This document shows positions 25,765 to 34,911 of a DNA stretch of 62,936 nucleotides, piece by piece; the first letter of the stretch is position 1, and each line of letters starts with the position of its first letter. Below the pieces are notes generated by a model, which worked only from the letters and a program-made list of their open reading frames with translations, made no database searches and was not told the DNA's origin. Source of the DNA: Tenuifilum sp040752515 (lineage in GTDB: Bacteria; Bacteroidota; Bacteroidia; Bacteroidales; Tenuifilaceae). The translations under genes and the position numbers were made by a program. The stretch covers positions 1 to 62,936 of the forward strand of contig JBFMGQ010000019.1 in the NCBI GenBank assembly GCA_040752515.1. Reading direction: 5' to 3'.

Positions 25765-26092
25765 TGCGCTAACTGTTTTTAGTTATTAAACTCAGTTTTC
25801 TTATTGTGAGGAATTATCCCCTCAAAAAGTTTTTCAAAATTGATTTTTTAAAATGACATTTCAAAAGAAAAATACCATGAAAAAATATGATATTAAACAT
25901 TTTTTTGGCTTAAAACTTAAAATTTAAAACCTATCAACCGTTTTCAGGTTTTAACCTATATTATACCATTTAAAAATACATTACCTGATAATTATTTGTA
26001 TATCAATCGCTTTATAAAAATCGAAATAAATACTATAAATTGGAATTAAACCCATTTAAATCTTTCAAACCTATAATATTGCTAATCGCAAA
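25765..26092. other. AT-rich intergenic region upstream of gdhA
   Basis: 328 bases without a gene. It holds the gdhA leader with a short GAGG/CCTC hairpin near 25816-25834, A/T tracts, and a possible minus-strand hairpin AAAACCT/AGGTTTT (25926-25952) that could end the 26093 transcript. No clear TAnnTTTG box was found for gdhA. Confidence 0.5.
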
Positions 26093-29077
26093 TTACTTAG
26101 GGTTCAGAATAACACCTTGGTTGGTTTTAGCATCTACTTGGATTACAAGTGGTTTATCGAATCGTACACAACGTAAATACTCAGTTTCGTGCCAAGCTGA
26201 AAGCGAATTGAGAAAATCAATGTCATACGTGCCATCGTGAAGGTAAGGATTAACCGTTAGGTAAGCAACCCTAAAAGATGTTAGGTTCTGGAAAAAGTGT
26301 GTTCCTTGACTTGGATCGACACGAAAGTTCTCTAGCCCAGCTTCAACAATAACCCTGGCCTGTGATATTTGCGACCATTTAATGGGAACACCAAGCCAGG
26401 GATCGCTACTGCCCCAGCGGCCAGGCCCAACCAAAATGTAATTGCGCTGCCAATCGATAAACTTCTTGTTTAGTTCATCAAGTTCATGAGCTATTTCCTT
26501 TGTTTTGGCAGGATTAAAGCTATCGGGCTTAATGTAAACAAAATCATAAATATCCTTTACTTTCCCGTGTCCCAGTGCCGATTTCGAGTAAAGTATTGCT
26601 TTTTTAATATCAATTTCGTCCCATTCCACTAACTCAGTCTGGTCGCTATCAACTATGGGCCTAATTTGGAGAAAATTAAAAAGCTTAGGCATTCCACTTG
26701 GTGGATTTAAATTTGCAGCAAATTCAATTTCGATATGGTTATTCATCTCACGTTCACCTATCTCAAGCAGTTCCATTAGGATTTTGGCAAGCGGAAATGT
26801 GTCGTGTTTTAGAACCGGTGCAAAAGTAACCAGCTTTAATCCCTCATCGTAATACCCATCACGTAAGATGCCTGAGTGCATATCGTAGGTAGAAGTAACT
26901 AAACGGAAATCGGGAATTGTGGCGGCTTCTCTAATATCAAGATTTAGCAGATTTGAGCTGTCATCAACCATAGGCTCAAAGGTGTTTGGGTCAATGTTAA
27001 GCGCGTAGAAGTTTTTTTGGGTTTGACGGAGAGCCATTTCAACTGATGAAAGTTGAAGAATCTTTTTGGGATATTTAGGGGAAAACCGAAGGGCTACCCC
27101 TCCATCGACAATGAGCTTGCCTAAACCAAAACCTATGCTTACAATACCATCTTCGGTTTTTTCAGAGCCAATGGGGTAAAAATTGATACTTCGAGCCACA
27201 CCCGATAAGGTAGGAAGATACATATTCCCATACTGGTTTCCGCATATCTCCTGGATTATTACCCCCATTTTTTCCTCATCTATCACATTCTGTGTAGCAT
27301 TCATGTAAGCCTTGCTTGCCCTGTAGAAAACTGAAGCGTACACCGCTTTTATAGCCTTAGCTAGTAGCTGCAGCATTTGCTCAGGATTATCGGAATGGGG
27401 AACCATGTAGGTAGAGTAAATACCCGCAAAAGGCTGGTAATGTGAATCCTCAAGTTTACTCGACGAGCGAACAGCAAGCGGTCGTTGGAAAACAGAAATA
27501 ACTTTACGAAGGTCAATTTTAATGCGCTCAGGGAGTTTTGCTTTCAGGAAAGCATCTAGAATAACCTCATCGTCTAAATCCTGTAATGCAATGGAATACA
27601 GGTTATTCGACTCCATGAACTCATCAAAAATATCGGTGCTAAGCACAACCGTTCGGGGGATAGTAATTATGGTATTGTCGAACTTATTGAAAAGGTTGTA
27701 TTTACGAATAACCTGGTTTACAAATGCCAAACCACGAGCCTTACCGCCAATTGAACCATCGCCAATGCGGGAAAAAAACTTATACTCATCAAAGGTTTCG
27801 CGATCGAACTTGGCAATTATGCTACGCCCTTTACTCAGCCTATATGCCGAAATGGCATAAAAAATAAACTTTCGAGCATCGTCAATGCTCCTGAAATCCT
27901 TAAGTCGCATGGGCTTAAAGAGCTGAGCAATCGAAAAGATAGCCCTGGCATTTAGCCATTTGGAGATGTCGTTTCGGCTGGAATGGTAAACCAACGACCG
28001 ATCAGGAATGGTAAGAATTAACTTTTGCAACTGGCTCAAGTCCGATGCGCGGGCAATTTCGGCAAGCGTATCGGGATCGCGAAAAACAAAATCGCCAAAA
28101 CCAAAATTGTTAACTATGTAATCCCTAAGGTCAAGGCTGAAGGTTTTAGAGTACTTATGCAAAAATCCTACACCGAGCTCATCGGCATATACCTTATTTG
28201 AAAGTTCCGACGACTGGAGCAGGAATGGAATATTAGGATCTTCGGCTTTAATCTGTTTACAAAGTTGGAGCCCTGCCTTTGCTATATGATCGCGCTTGTT
28301 GTTTACCTTATAGCTAATATCCGAAATTACCCCAAGAACATTATTCTTATATTTATTGTAAAGCTCAATAGCTTCGTCGTAGGTTGTAGCCATCAGGATT
28401 TTTGGCCTTCCACGCATGCGAAGCATTCTGTGATGCTCATTTAGCGCTTCGGTCATAAACATGCGCGCTTGCCTGAAAATTATTTTATACAGATTTGGCA
28501 GGAACGAGGAGTAATACCTAACAGAATCTTCAACCAGAATAATAGCCTGAACACCTATTTCAAGAATGTCGTGCTCGGCATTCATCTTGTCCTCAATAAG
28601 TTTTATGATTGCCAAAAGCAGATCGGCATTGCCAAGCCAACAGAAAACGTAATCGATAGCACTTAAATCCTCATTTTGCAGTCGCATGGAGACCTCACGG
28701 GAGAATGGAGTAAGAATTACAATGGGTATTGAGGGGTATCGGCCTTTTAGGTTTTTAGCCAAACTAAAAGTGTCCATTTCGCCCACGTTCAGCATCGATA
28801 TGATAAGATCGATATGCTCTTCCTGTAAAATTTTAAGGACTTCGCGTACGCTATGCGCCTGAAGGAAAACCGGTGGATACCTGAGGTTTAGCGATACATA
28901 CTCGTTAAAAATTTGCTCATCTATCCTTCCATCCTCCTCTAGCAAAAAAGCATCGTAACTGCTGCAGATAAGCAGTACCTTGTATATACGCTTCTGCATC
29001 AGCTTATCGAACGAAGTATCGTAAATATCGAGCTGGTAGGAGTTGAGGTATGCCTGATCGCCTAACAGATTCAACAT
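26093..29077 (-). CDS. Receiver-like / PEP-pyruvate-binding chimeric protein
   Basis: 994 residues from ATG 29077 (1000 from the frame start). Two receiver-like (CheY fold) regions come first, at about 36-170 and 183-345; the first lacks an obvious phospho-Asp, the second has VISDISY with a candidate Asp near 259. Then comes a PPDK_N-type PEP/pyruvate and ATP-binding domain (about 445-815) with SIGGKARGLA, LAVRSSSKLED and YASVFYRASKAY. A C-terminal unit has VGPGRWGSSDPW (889-900). The swivelling phosphohistidine domain and PEP/pyruvate TIM barrel of PEP synthase are missing, so it cannot make PEP alone. Databases often call such proteins PEP synthase. Function unknown; ATP-dependent phosphotransfer under two-component-like control is my inference. 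Confidence 0.75.
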   Translation of the reverse strand: MLNLLGDQAYLNSYQLDIYDTSFDKLMQKRIYKVLLICSSYDAFLLEEDGRIDEQIFNEYVSLNLRYPPVFLQAHSVREVLKILQEEHIDLIISMLNVGEMDTFSLAKNLKGRYPSIPIVILTPFSREVSMRLQNEDLSAIDYVFCWLGNADLLLAIIKLIEDKMNAEHDILEIGVQAIILVEDSVRYYSSFLPNLYKIIFRQARMFMTEALNEHHRMLRMRGRPKILMATTYDEAIELYNKYKNNVLGVISDISYKVNNKRDHIAKAGLQLCKQIKAEDPNIPFLLQSSELSNKVYADELGVGFLHKYSKTFSLDLRDYIVNNFGFGDFVFRDPDTLAEIARASDLSQLQKLILTIPDRSLVYHSSRNDISKWLNARAIFSIAQLFKPMRLKDFRSIDDARKFIFYAISAYRLSKGRSIIAKFDRETFDEYKFFSRIGDGSIGGKARGLAFVNQVIRKYNLFNKFDNTIITIPRTVVLSTDIFDEFMESNNLYSIALQDLDDEVILDAFLKAKLPERIKIDLRKVISVFQRPLAVRSSSKLEDSHYQPFAGIYSTYMVPHSDNPEQMLQLLAKAIKAVYASVFYRASKAYMNATQNVIDEEKMGVIIQEICGNQYGNMYLPTLSGVARSINFYPIGSEKTEDGIVSIGFGLGKLIVDGGVALRFSPKYPKKILQLSSVEMALRQTQKNFYALNIDPNTFEPMVDDSSNLLNLDIREAATIPDFRLVTSTYDMHSGILRDGYYDEGLKLVTFAPVLKHDTFPLAKILMELLEIGEREMNNHIEIEFAANLNPPSGMPKLFNFLQIRPIVDSDQTELVEWDEIDIKKAILYSKSALGHGKVKDIYDFVYIKPDSFNPAKTKEIAHELDELNKKFIDWQRNYILVGPGRWGSSDPWLGVPIKWSQISQARVIVEAGLENFRVDPSQGTHFFQNLTSFRVAYLTVNPYLHDGTYDIDFLNSLSAWHETEYLRCVRFDKPLVIQVDAKTNQGVILNPK

Positions 29078-29168
29078 AGCGCAAATTTTTGGCAATTTAC
29101 AAAAAAAGCTGTCAAAAGGTTATTCATGCGAGCGACCTTTCAGCTTACCTTTGTAAAAAAATTGAATC

Positions 29169-30164
29169 ATGCGATACCTAAAGTCATTCACTCTTCTAAT
29201 GCTTACTTTAGCAAGCTGCACACCACAAAAAAAATATATCAAAATTGAAGGTTTTGCCCAAGGAACAACCTACAGCATAACCTATTACGATTCCCTTAAC
29301 CGGAATCTTTCATTTCAAATCGATTCAATTCTAAGCGAAATCGACCATTCAATGTCAATCTACAACGATAGTTCGATAATCAGCAAGGTAAACAGTAACC
29401 AATCCGATAGCATAGACCACCTGCTAAAAGAAGTAATTCTGGCCTCATTCGATATATACAGGCAAACCGATGGGGCATTTGACATTACAGTTGGGCCAGT
29501 TGTTAGGGCTATAGGTTTTGGTCGCGACAAAATTCAGGGTATCGATTCTGCGAAAATTAGGGCGTTGTTACCACTAATTGGAATGAACAAAATAAGAGTT
29601 GAAGGGAATACCCTTAAAAAGGACGACAGTAAAATTCAGATTGATGTTAATGCCATTGCTCAGGGCTACACGGTTGATGTGATAGGAAAATATATGGTAA
29701 GTATGGGTATTAAGAACTATCTTATTGAGGTAGGAGGTGAAATTACTGCCCGTGGCAAAAACTCAAAGGGAACCTGTTGGGTTGTTGGTATCGATAAACC
29801 CGTGGAATCGGCTTTACCCGGTGAAAACATTCAGGCTAAAATATCCATTAGTAATGGTTACGGATTGGCAACCTCAGGCAATTACCGCAAGTTTATTGAG
29901 GTAAACGGCCAAAAATATGCCCACACCATTAACCCTAAAACCGGATTTCCGGAACTAAATAACCTTTTAAGCGCCACGGTAGTTGCGCCCAACGCCACTA
30001 AAGCCGATGCATTAGCAACAGCATTCATGGTTAAAGGACTAGAATGGAGTAAAAACTTTGTGGCCAACAACAACGATATTGATGCCTACCTTGTTTACTC
30101 CGATTCATCAGGAAACTATCAGGTTTGGATGAACGAGGGTATGAAAAAGAGGATTATTCCTTAG
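29169..30164 (+). CDS. apbE: ApbE, FAD:protein FMN transferase (lipoprotein)
   Basis: Attaches FMN covalently to a threonine of flavoproteins such as NqrB/NqrC or RnfG. A lipoprotein signal ends at LASC (C17), so it is anchored in the membrane facing the periplasm. The family motifs DITVGPVVRA, the NAIAQGYTVD loop and a NPKTGFP stretch are present; 331 residues, full length. A -7 box TACCTTTG (29146-29153) precedes it. It converges with two small Cys-rich membrane proteins on the other strand (zero-base gap), which resemble the NqrM assembly factor. Confidence 0.93.
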   Translation: MRYLKSFTLLMLTLASCTPQKKYIKIEGFAQGTTYSITYYDSLNRNLSFQIDSILSEIDHSMSIYNDSSIISKVNSNQSDSIDHLLKEVILASFDIYRQTDGAFDITVGPVVRAIGFGRDKIQGIDSAKIRALLPLIGMNKIRVEGNTLKKDDSKIQIDVNAIAQGYTVDVIGKYMVSMGIKNYLIEVGGEITARGKNSKGTCWVVGIDKPVESALPGENIQAKISISNGYGLATSGNYRKFIEVNGQKYAHTINPKTGFPELNNLLSATVVAPNATKADALATAFMVKGLEWSKNFVANNNDIDAYLVYSDSSGNYQVWMNEGMKKRIIP

Positions 30165-30347
30165 CTAAATACCCTTGGTTGCAGCGTTCGTACTGCAATT
30201 CGATCCACCACCACAGCCACAGGAATACCCAATGTCGGAGTCACTACAACCGGGTTTTTTCCGCTTAAAAATGGTCTTTAGTGAAAGGCCAAAAATCACT
30301 ATACCTAAAAGTAATGCTACTACACCAATAAGTTTAAGCAATGCCAT
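30165..30347 (-). CDS. NqrM-like small Cys-rich membrane protein
   Basis: 60 residues: one transmembrane helix (about 3-24), a basic KTIFKRKK stop-transfer, then a Cys-rich tail (CSDSDIGYSCGCGGGSNC, five Cys). This architecture and length match NqrM, the factor that delivers iron to the Na+-translocating NADH:quinone oxidoreductase in Vibrio, where it lies next to apbE and nqr genes. The similarity is by pattern only. Second gene of a pair with 30359; the two form an operon with 11 bases between them. Confidence 0.65.
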   Translation of the reverse strand: MALLKLIGVVALLLGIVIFGLSLKTIFKRKKPGCSDSDIGYSCGCGGGSNCSTNAATKGI

Positions 30348-30358
30348 AATTTTTAATT

Positions 30359-30604
30359 TTAGGTTACAACCTCGCGGGCATGCTCGTAACAGGTAGCACA
30401 GTCGACATTTTTACCATTCTTGCCCCAGCACTTGATTTCCTCATGGCGAGGACATGTAACGCCTCGCTTTCGCAATTCCTTGTTATGCCCAGCCGAAGTT
30501 TCAGGAAACTTATGGCTTTTGTGGAAAATAATTCTTACTGCCATCCCAAATAAAGCTATTCCAAGAATTACGGCGGCCAAAAGAATCAATTTAAGCGTTA
30601 ACAT
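30359..30604 (-). CDS. Small membrane protein with Cys/His tail
   Basis: 81 residues: a single membrane helix (about 3-25), then a tail with FPETSAGHNKELRKRGV, CPRHEEIKCW and CATCYEH, altogether four Cys. It looks like a relative of the downstream 60-residue NqrM-like protein with a different cysteine spacing, and small proteins with the FP...NK.LRKRG stretch are common in Bacteroidota. Expressed from the promoter 30621-30651. Metal handling or respiratory-complex assembly is likely but unproven. Confidence 0.65.
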   Translation of the reverse strand: MLTLKLILLAAVILGIALFGMAVRIIFHKSHKFPETSAGHNKELRKRGVTCPRHEEIKCWGKNGKNVDCATCYEHAREVVT

Positions 30605-30620
30605 TAAAGTGATGTTTTTG

Positions 30621-30651
30621 CAAAAGTATACCTGTTAGCTTACACTGCCAA
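30621..30651 (-). promoter_or_regulatory. Promoter of the small Cys-rich protein pair
   Basis: Minus strand: -33 TTG (30649-30651), 20-base spacer, -7 TACTTTTG (30621-30628), 17 bases before the ATG at 30604. Confidence 0.65.
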
Positions 30652-30784
30652 CAATTAAACAAAAAGCAACAAAAAAAGTTTTATTAAAAAACTATAAAAG
30701 AACTAATGACATGCCGTTTAGCATTGGTTCAAAACATTTGCAACACTTTTTTGTTTACCTGATGAAACTCAACAGAATTGTACA

Positions 30785-33196
30785 ATGAGCACAACCAAAA
30801 TCAAATTGACAAAAGAAGAGATACTAAACGACTATTACATTGCCCACCTCAGCCGCAATATGAGCCTTATGGGGCGAAAAGAAGTGCTAACCGGGAAAGC
30901 TAAATTCGGGATTTTTGGCGATGGTAAAGAACTTGCCCAGATTGCCCTCGCAAAAACATTTAAGGAAGGCGATTGGCGATCGGGTTACTACCGCGACCAA
31001 ACCTTTATGATGGCTGCCGGACTGTTTACCGCCGAGGAGTTTTTTGCTCAGCTTTACGGCCAAACCGATATTGAACTTAACCCAGGCAATGCGGGCAGAA
31101 CTTTTAATAACCATTTTTCCACTCGTAGTTTAAACCCCGATGGGACATGGAAAGATCTTACAAAACAGAAGAATAGCACTCCGGATATATCGCCTACTGC
31201 CGGACAAATGCCCCGATTGCTTGGATTGGCTTGGGCATCGAAACTTTTCAAAAACAACAAGGAACTATGGCGATTTGAGCAATTTAGCCGACAGGGGAAT
31301 GAAGTTGCATTCGGAACCATTGGCGATGCCAGCACATCCGAAGGACATTTTTGGGAAACACTCAATGCAGCAGCAGTACTTCAAGTTCCAATGGTAGTTG
31401 CCGTTTGGGACGATGGTTACGGAATCTCCGTGCCAAAAGATTACCAAACAGCCAAAGGAAATATTTCGGAACTCGTTAAAGGTTTTGAAAAAGGCGAAAA
31501 CGATGTGAACGGAATTTACATATACCACGCTAAGGGATGGGACTACCCTGCCCTGGTGGAAACTTTTACAACAGGTGTAGAACGCTCACGGAAAGAACAA
31601 GTTCCAGTGCTATTCCATATTACTGAGATAACCCAACCACAAGGACACTCTACATCGGGTTCACATGAACGTTACAAATCACCTGAACGCTTGCAGTGGG
31701 AAAAAGATTTCGACTGCAATACCCGCTTTCGCAACTGGATAATTTCCGAAGGCTATGCCACCGAGGCAGAACTAAACGAAATAGAAACCAAAGCACAAAC
31801 CGATGCCAAAGCTGCACGCGATAAGGCTTGGGCCGATTATACCAATCCCATTAAAAAGGAACGCGATGAACTAATCAAAATAATTGACAATCGTTCCTGT
31901 TTTTGTAAACGTGAGCACACCGACAAGGTTGGTGAAATTACTGAGCAACTCAAAGCAATACCAAACCCAATCCGTAAAGATAACATTAGCGCCGCTAAGC
32001 GGATACTAAGGCATGTTTGTTCCGATTGTAGTATTCGTGAAAAACTTCAAGCCGATTTGACGGCTTGGATAAACCGCAACATGGAAGATGGTTACGACAG
32101 GTACAGCTCACACCTTTACTGTGAAACCGAAAGAGCTGCATGGAAGGTAAAAGGTGTTCCACCTGTTTTCAAAGATGATTCACCAATGGTTGCCGGACGT
32201 GAAATTCTACGCGACAACTGGGATGCTCAATTCCAGAAAAATCCTCTACTAGTCATTTTTGGTGAAGATGTTGGAGGAATTGGCGGCGTAAACCAATCTT
32301 ACGAAGGTTTACAAAAGAAGTATGGCGAAATTCGCATAAGCGACACGGGCATAAGGGAAAATACCATACTGGGACAGGGCCTTGGATTAGCCCTGAGAGG
32401 AATGCGCCCCGTTGCCGAAATCCAGTACTTTGACTACCTGCTATATGCCCTCCAAACCATAAGCGATGATCTTGCCACTATACGTTGGAGAACAAAAAGT
32501 GGCCAAATGGCTCCACTGATCATCACAACCCGCGGACACAGGCTCGAGGGTGTTTGGCATGCTGGTTCCCCATTGAGCATGGTAATTAACTCCATAAGAG
32601 GAGTTTACGTTTGCGTTCCACGCAATATGACACAGGCTGCAGGGTTTTACAATACCCTACTTGAAGCTGACGATCCTGCGTTGGTAATTGAACCCTTAAA
32701 TGGTTACCGCTTAAAGGAAAAACGACCCGAGAACATTGGCGAGTACAAAATTCCTCTGGGTGTTCCCGAAATACTTCGCGAGGGTTCCGATGTTACATTA
32801 GTTACCTATGGTAGTTGCGTTCGCATTGCCCAGGAAGCCGTTGAACATCTTTGGGAATTTGGTATTTCAGTTGAGCTTATTGATGCGCAAACCCTTTTAC
32901 CGTTCGACTTGCCTAACCTAATACTTGACTCTATCAAGAAAACCAACCGGGTTGTATTCTTTGACGAAGACGTACCGGGCGGTGCAACTGCTTACATGAT
33001 GCAAAAGGTTTTGGAAGAACGAGCAGGCTATCAATATCTAGATTCACCACCAAAAACAATAACCGCAAAGGAGCATCGTCCGGCTTATACCACCGATGGT
33101 GATTACTTTTCGAACCCGAATGCCGAGGATGTTTTTGATGGCATTTACGAATTGATGCACGAGGTTAACCCCAAACGTTACCCTAAACTTTTATAA
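30785..33196 (+). CDS. 2-oxoacid dehydrogenase E1, fused alpha-beta
   Basis: Thiamine-diphosphate enzyme that decarboxylates a 2-oxoacid (branched-chain oxoacids or pyruvate) and passes the acyl group to a lipoyl E2. The alpha half (about 1-340) has IGDASTSEGHFWETLN, the TPP site; the beta half (about 455-803) starts KDDSPMVAGREILRDNW and includes FGEDVGGIGG. The two halves are separate genes in most bacteria. The linker contains Cys pairs C372/C374 (SCFC) and C412/C415 (CSDC). No E2 or E3 gene is nearby, so they must be elsewhere; LplA at 4539 can lipoylate E2. Ends in a strong terminator. Exact substrate not determined. Confidence 0.9.
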   Translation: MSTTKIKLTKEEILNDYYIAHLSRNMSLMGRKEVLTGKAKFGIFGDGKELAQIALAKTFKEGDWRSGYYRDQTFMMAAGLFTAEEFFAQLYGQTDIELNPGNAGRTFNNHFSTRSLNPDGTWKDLTKQKNSTPDISPTAGQMPRLLGLAWASKLFKNNKELWRFEQFSRQGNEVAFGTIGDASTSEGHFWETLNAAAVLQVPMVVAVWDDGYGISVPKDYQTAKGNISELVKGFEKGENDVNGIYIYHAKGWDYPALVETFTTGVERSRKEQVPVLFHITEITQPQGHSTSGSHERYKSPERLQWEKDFDCNTRFRNWIISEGYATEAELNEIETKAQTDAKAARDKAWADYTNPIKKERDELIKIIDNRSCFCKREHTDKVGEITEQLKAIPNPIRKDNISAAKRILRHVCSDCSIREKLQADLTAWINRNMEDGYDRYSSHLYCETERAAWKVKGVPPVFKDDSPMVAGREILRDNWDAQFQKNPLLVIFGEDVGGIGGVNQSYEGLQKKYGEIRISDTGIRENTILGQGLGLALRGMRPVAEIQYFDYLLYALQTISDDLATIRWRTKSGQMAPLIITTRGHRLEGVWHAGSPLSMVINSIRGVYVCVPRNMTQAAGFYNTLLEADDPALVIEPLNGYRLKEKRPENIGEYKIPLGVPEILREGSDVTLVTYGSCVRIAQEAVEHLWEFGISVELIDAQTLLPFDLPNLILDSIKKTNRVVFFDEDVPGGATAYMMQKVLEERAGYQYLDSPPKTITAKEHRPAYTTDGDYFSNPNAEDVFDGIYELMHEVNPKRYPKLL

Positions 33197-33200
33197 ATGT

Positions 33201-33227
33201 AAAGCCCGGAAAACCGGGCTTTTTTTT
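33201..33227 (+). terminator. Terminator of the E1 gene
   Basis: AAAGCCCGG (33201-33209) pairs with CCGGGCTTT (33214-33222), 4-A loop, then T run. It abuts the nhaC stop codon and probably also serves it. Confidence 0.92.
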
Positions 33228-33228
33228 A

Positions 33229-34722
33229 CTATTCTTGCTCAAATTTTAACTCAACAGGATTAATTTCTTCCTCCTTTTCAATTTCCTGCATTTCCTCTGG
33301 GGAGTATCGCCTGATCTTAAAACCAATGGTAGCAATAAATACGCTCATGAAAGGACTTATGATATTGAAAAATGCATAGGGGGCGTAACTAAAAGTGGGA
33401 ACTCCAAGCACTGCAGCCTGAGTGGCACCACAGGTATTCCAGGGAATTAGCACTGATGTTACTGTCCCCGAATCTTCCAACGTTCGACTTAGTAGTTCAG
33501 GTTTATACCCACGTTTACGAAATGTTTTGGCAAACATTCGCCCTGGCACTACTATTGATATGTATTGATCCGATGCTGTAACATTAAAAAACAAGCAACT
33601 CAAAACCACCGATGCAATTAAACTTGCCGTTGACTTTGCAAACTTTATGATAACCTCTGTGATTTTCACAAGCAGTCCTGCCGACTCCATTACCCCCCCA
33701 AAAATCATAGCGGTAATTATGAGCCAAATGGTATTCATCATTCCAGCCATACCTCGAGTGGTAAGGAGTTCGTTCATTTGAGCATCACCTGAATTAATGG
33801 TTACCTTACCAAACATACTCTTCATAACTGCTATATAGCCCGCTTCGGCATAGTTGCCAGTAATACCCGAAACTTGCTCAATAATTTGAGGCTGAAAGAT
33901 CAAAGCAAAAACGCCACCCAGCAATACCCCAAACATAATTGAGGGCAAAGGAGGTGTTTTTCGCACTATAACAACAATCAGAAATATTGGTACAAGCAAA
34001 AGCCATGGTGTAATGTTAAAGGTTGAAGTGAGTATGTCCATGGTAGTTTGAACATTAACAACTCCCTGTGGTTCGAACCTAAACCCTATGACCAGGAAAA
34101 TGATTAAGGTAATGGCTAAGGATGGAATTGTTGTAATGGTCATATACTTGACATGTGTAAACAAATCGGTACCTGCCATTGCAGGGGCAAGGTTCGTGGT
34201 ATCGCTCAATGGCGACATTTTGTCACCAAAATAGGCCCCTGAAACTATTGCTCCGGCAATAATGGCATGATTAAAGCCAAGCGCATCACCTATGCCAAGC
34301 AGGGCTACTCCCATGGTTGCAACTGTTGACCACGAACTACCTGTAGCAAGCGAAACCAAAGATGTAATTACAACTGTAGCAAAAAGAAAAATTTTGGGGT
34401 GTAAAATTTTTAATCCATAGTAAATAAGGGTCGGAACAACTCCACTAATCATCCATGTGCCGGCTAAAGCACCAATCAACATCAAAATTAATATGGATGG
34501 CATAGCCGAGCCGATGGTTTTCACAATGATCTGACGGATATAGCTCCACTTATAGCCCAAGCGCACAGCAATCACCGAGCCAATGGTCGATGCAAGCAGC
34601 AGTGCTATTTGGTTGGCTCCCGATAGCGTTTCATCGCCAAAGTAAATAACATTTAGAGTTAAGAAAAGTATCAGAAATGCAATGGGAATAATACCATGAA
34701 TGAGTTTTGGTTGCCTTGTCAT
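33229..34722 (-). CDS. nhaC: NhaC-type Na+/H+ antiporter
   Basis: Inner-membrane sodium/proton exchanger with about 11-12 helices. The NhaC signature is clear: ATGSSWSTVATMGVALLGIG and FGDKMSPLSDTTNLAPAM, the conserved Asp/Ser/Thr ion-path region. From ATG 34722 it has 497 residues, the usual length; the frame opens at 34752. It supports sodium homeostasis alongside a presumed Na+-pumping respiratory complex. Divergent from yqgE. Confidence 0.92.
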   Translation of the reverse strand: MTRQPKLIHGIIPIAFLILFLTLNVIYFGDETLSGANQIALLLASTIGSVIAVRLGYKWSYIRQIIVKTIGSAMPSILILMLIGALAGTWMISGVVPTLIYYGLKILHPKIFLFATVVITSLVSLATGSSWSTVATMGVALLGIGDALGFNHAIIAGAIVSGAYFGDKMSPLSDTTNLAPAMAGTDLFTHVKYMTITTIPSLAITLIIFLVIGFRFEPQGVVNVQTTMDILTSTFNITPWLLLVPIFLIVVIVRKTPPLPSIMFGVLLGGVFALIFQPQIIEQVSGITGNYAEAGYIAVMKSMFGKVTINSGDAQMNELLTTRGMAGMMNTIWLIITAMIFGGVMESAGLLVKITEVIIKFAKSTASLIASVVLSCLFFNVTASDQYISIVVPGRMFAKTFRKRGYKPELLSRTLEDSGTVTSVLIPWNTCGATQAAVLGVPTFSYAPYAFFNIISPFMSVFIATIGFKIRRYSPEEMQEIEKEEEINPVELKFEQE

Positions 34723-34863
34723 ACAGGATAAAAATTTTTTCGAAAATAACAATTAAACCGGAATTAACCCCATGGTTTATGACCATTAACACATGATGAT
34801 ATCAAAAGTAAAATCTAACATGAAATTAATCTTGAAAAAACAATCCAAAAGAAAAATTTGGCA

Positions 34864-34911
34864 TATTTTTGGATAGTTGAAGAGTGAAATAAAATCAGGA
34901 AGGAGGTGGTT
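34864..34911 (+). promoter_or_regulatory. -7 box and strong Shine-Dalgarno of yqgE
   Basis: -7 box TATTTTTG (34864-34871) is followed by AAGGAGGTG (34900-34908), a perfect match to the anti-Shine-Dalgarno end of 16S rRNA, 5 bases before ATG 34912 counting from the core GGAGG. Most genes in this window lack such a site; it also settles the start over GTG 34906, which lies inside it. Confidence 0.7.

Noticed and set aside
25926..25957. Strong terminator of the 26093 gene
   Set aside because: The AAAACCT/AGGTTTT pairs are short, A/T-rich and 140 bases past the stop. Listed only as a weak possibility in the intergenic entry.
26093..29077. Phosphoenolpyruvate synthase
   Set aside because: The phosphohistidine swivel domain and PEP/pyruvate barrel are absent; only the PEP/pyruvate-ATP-binding part is present.
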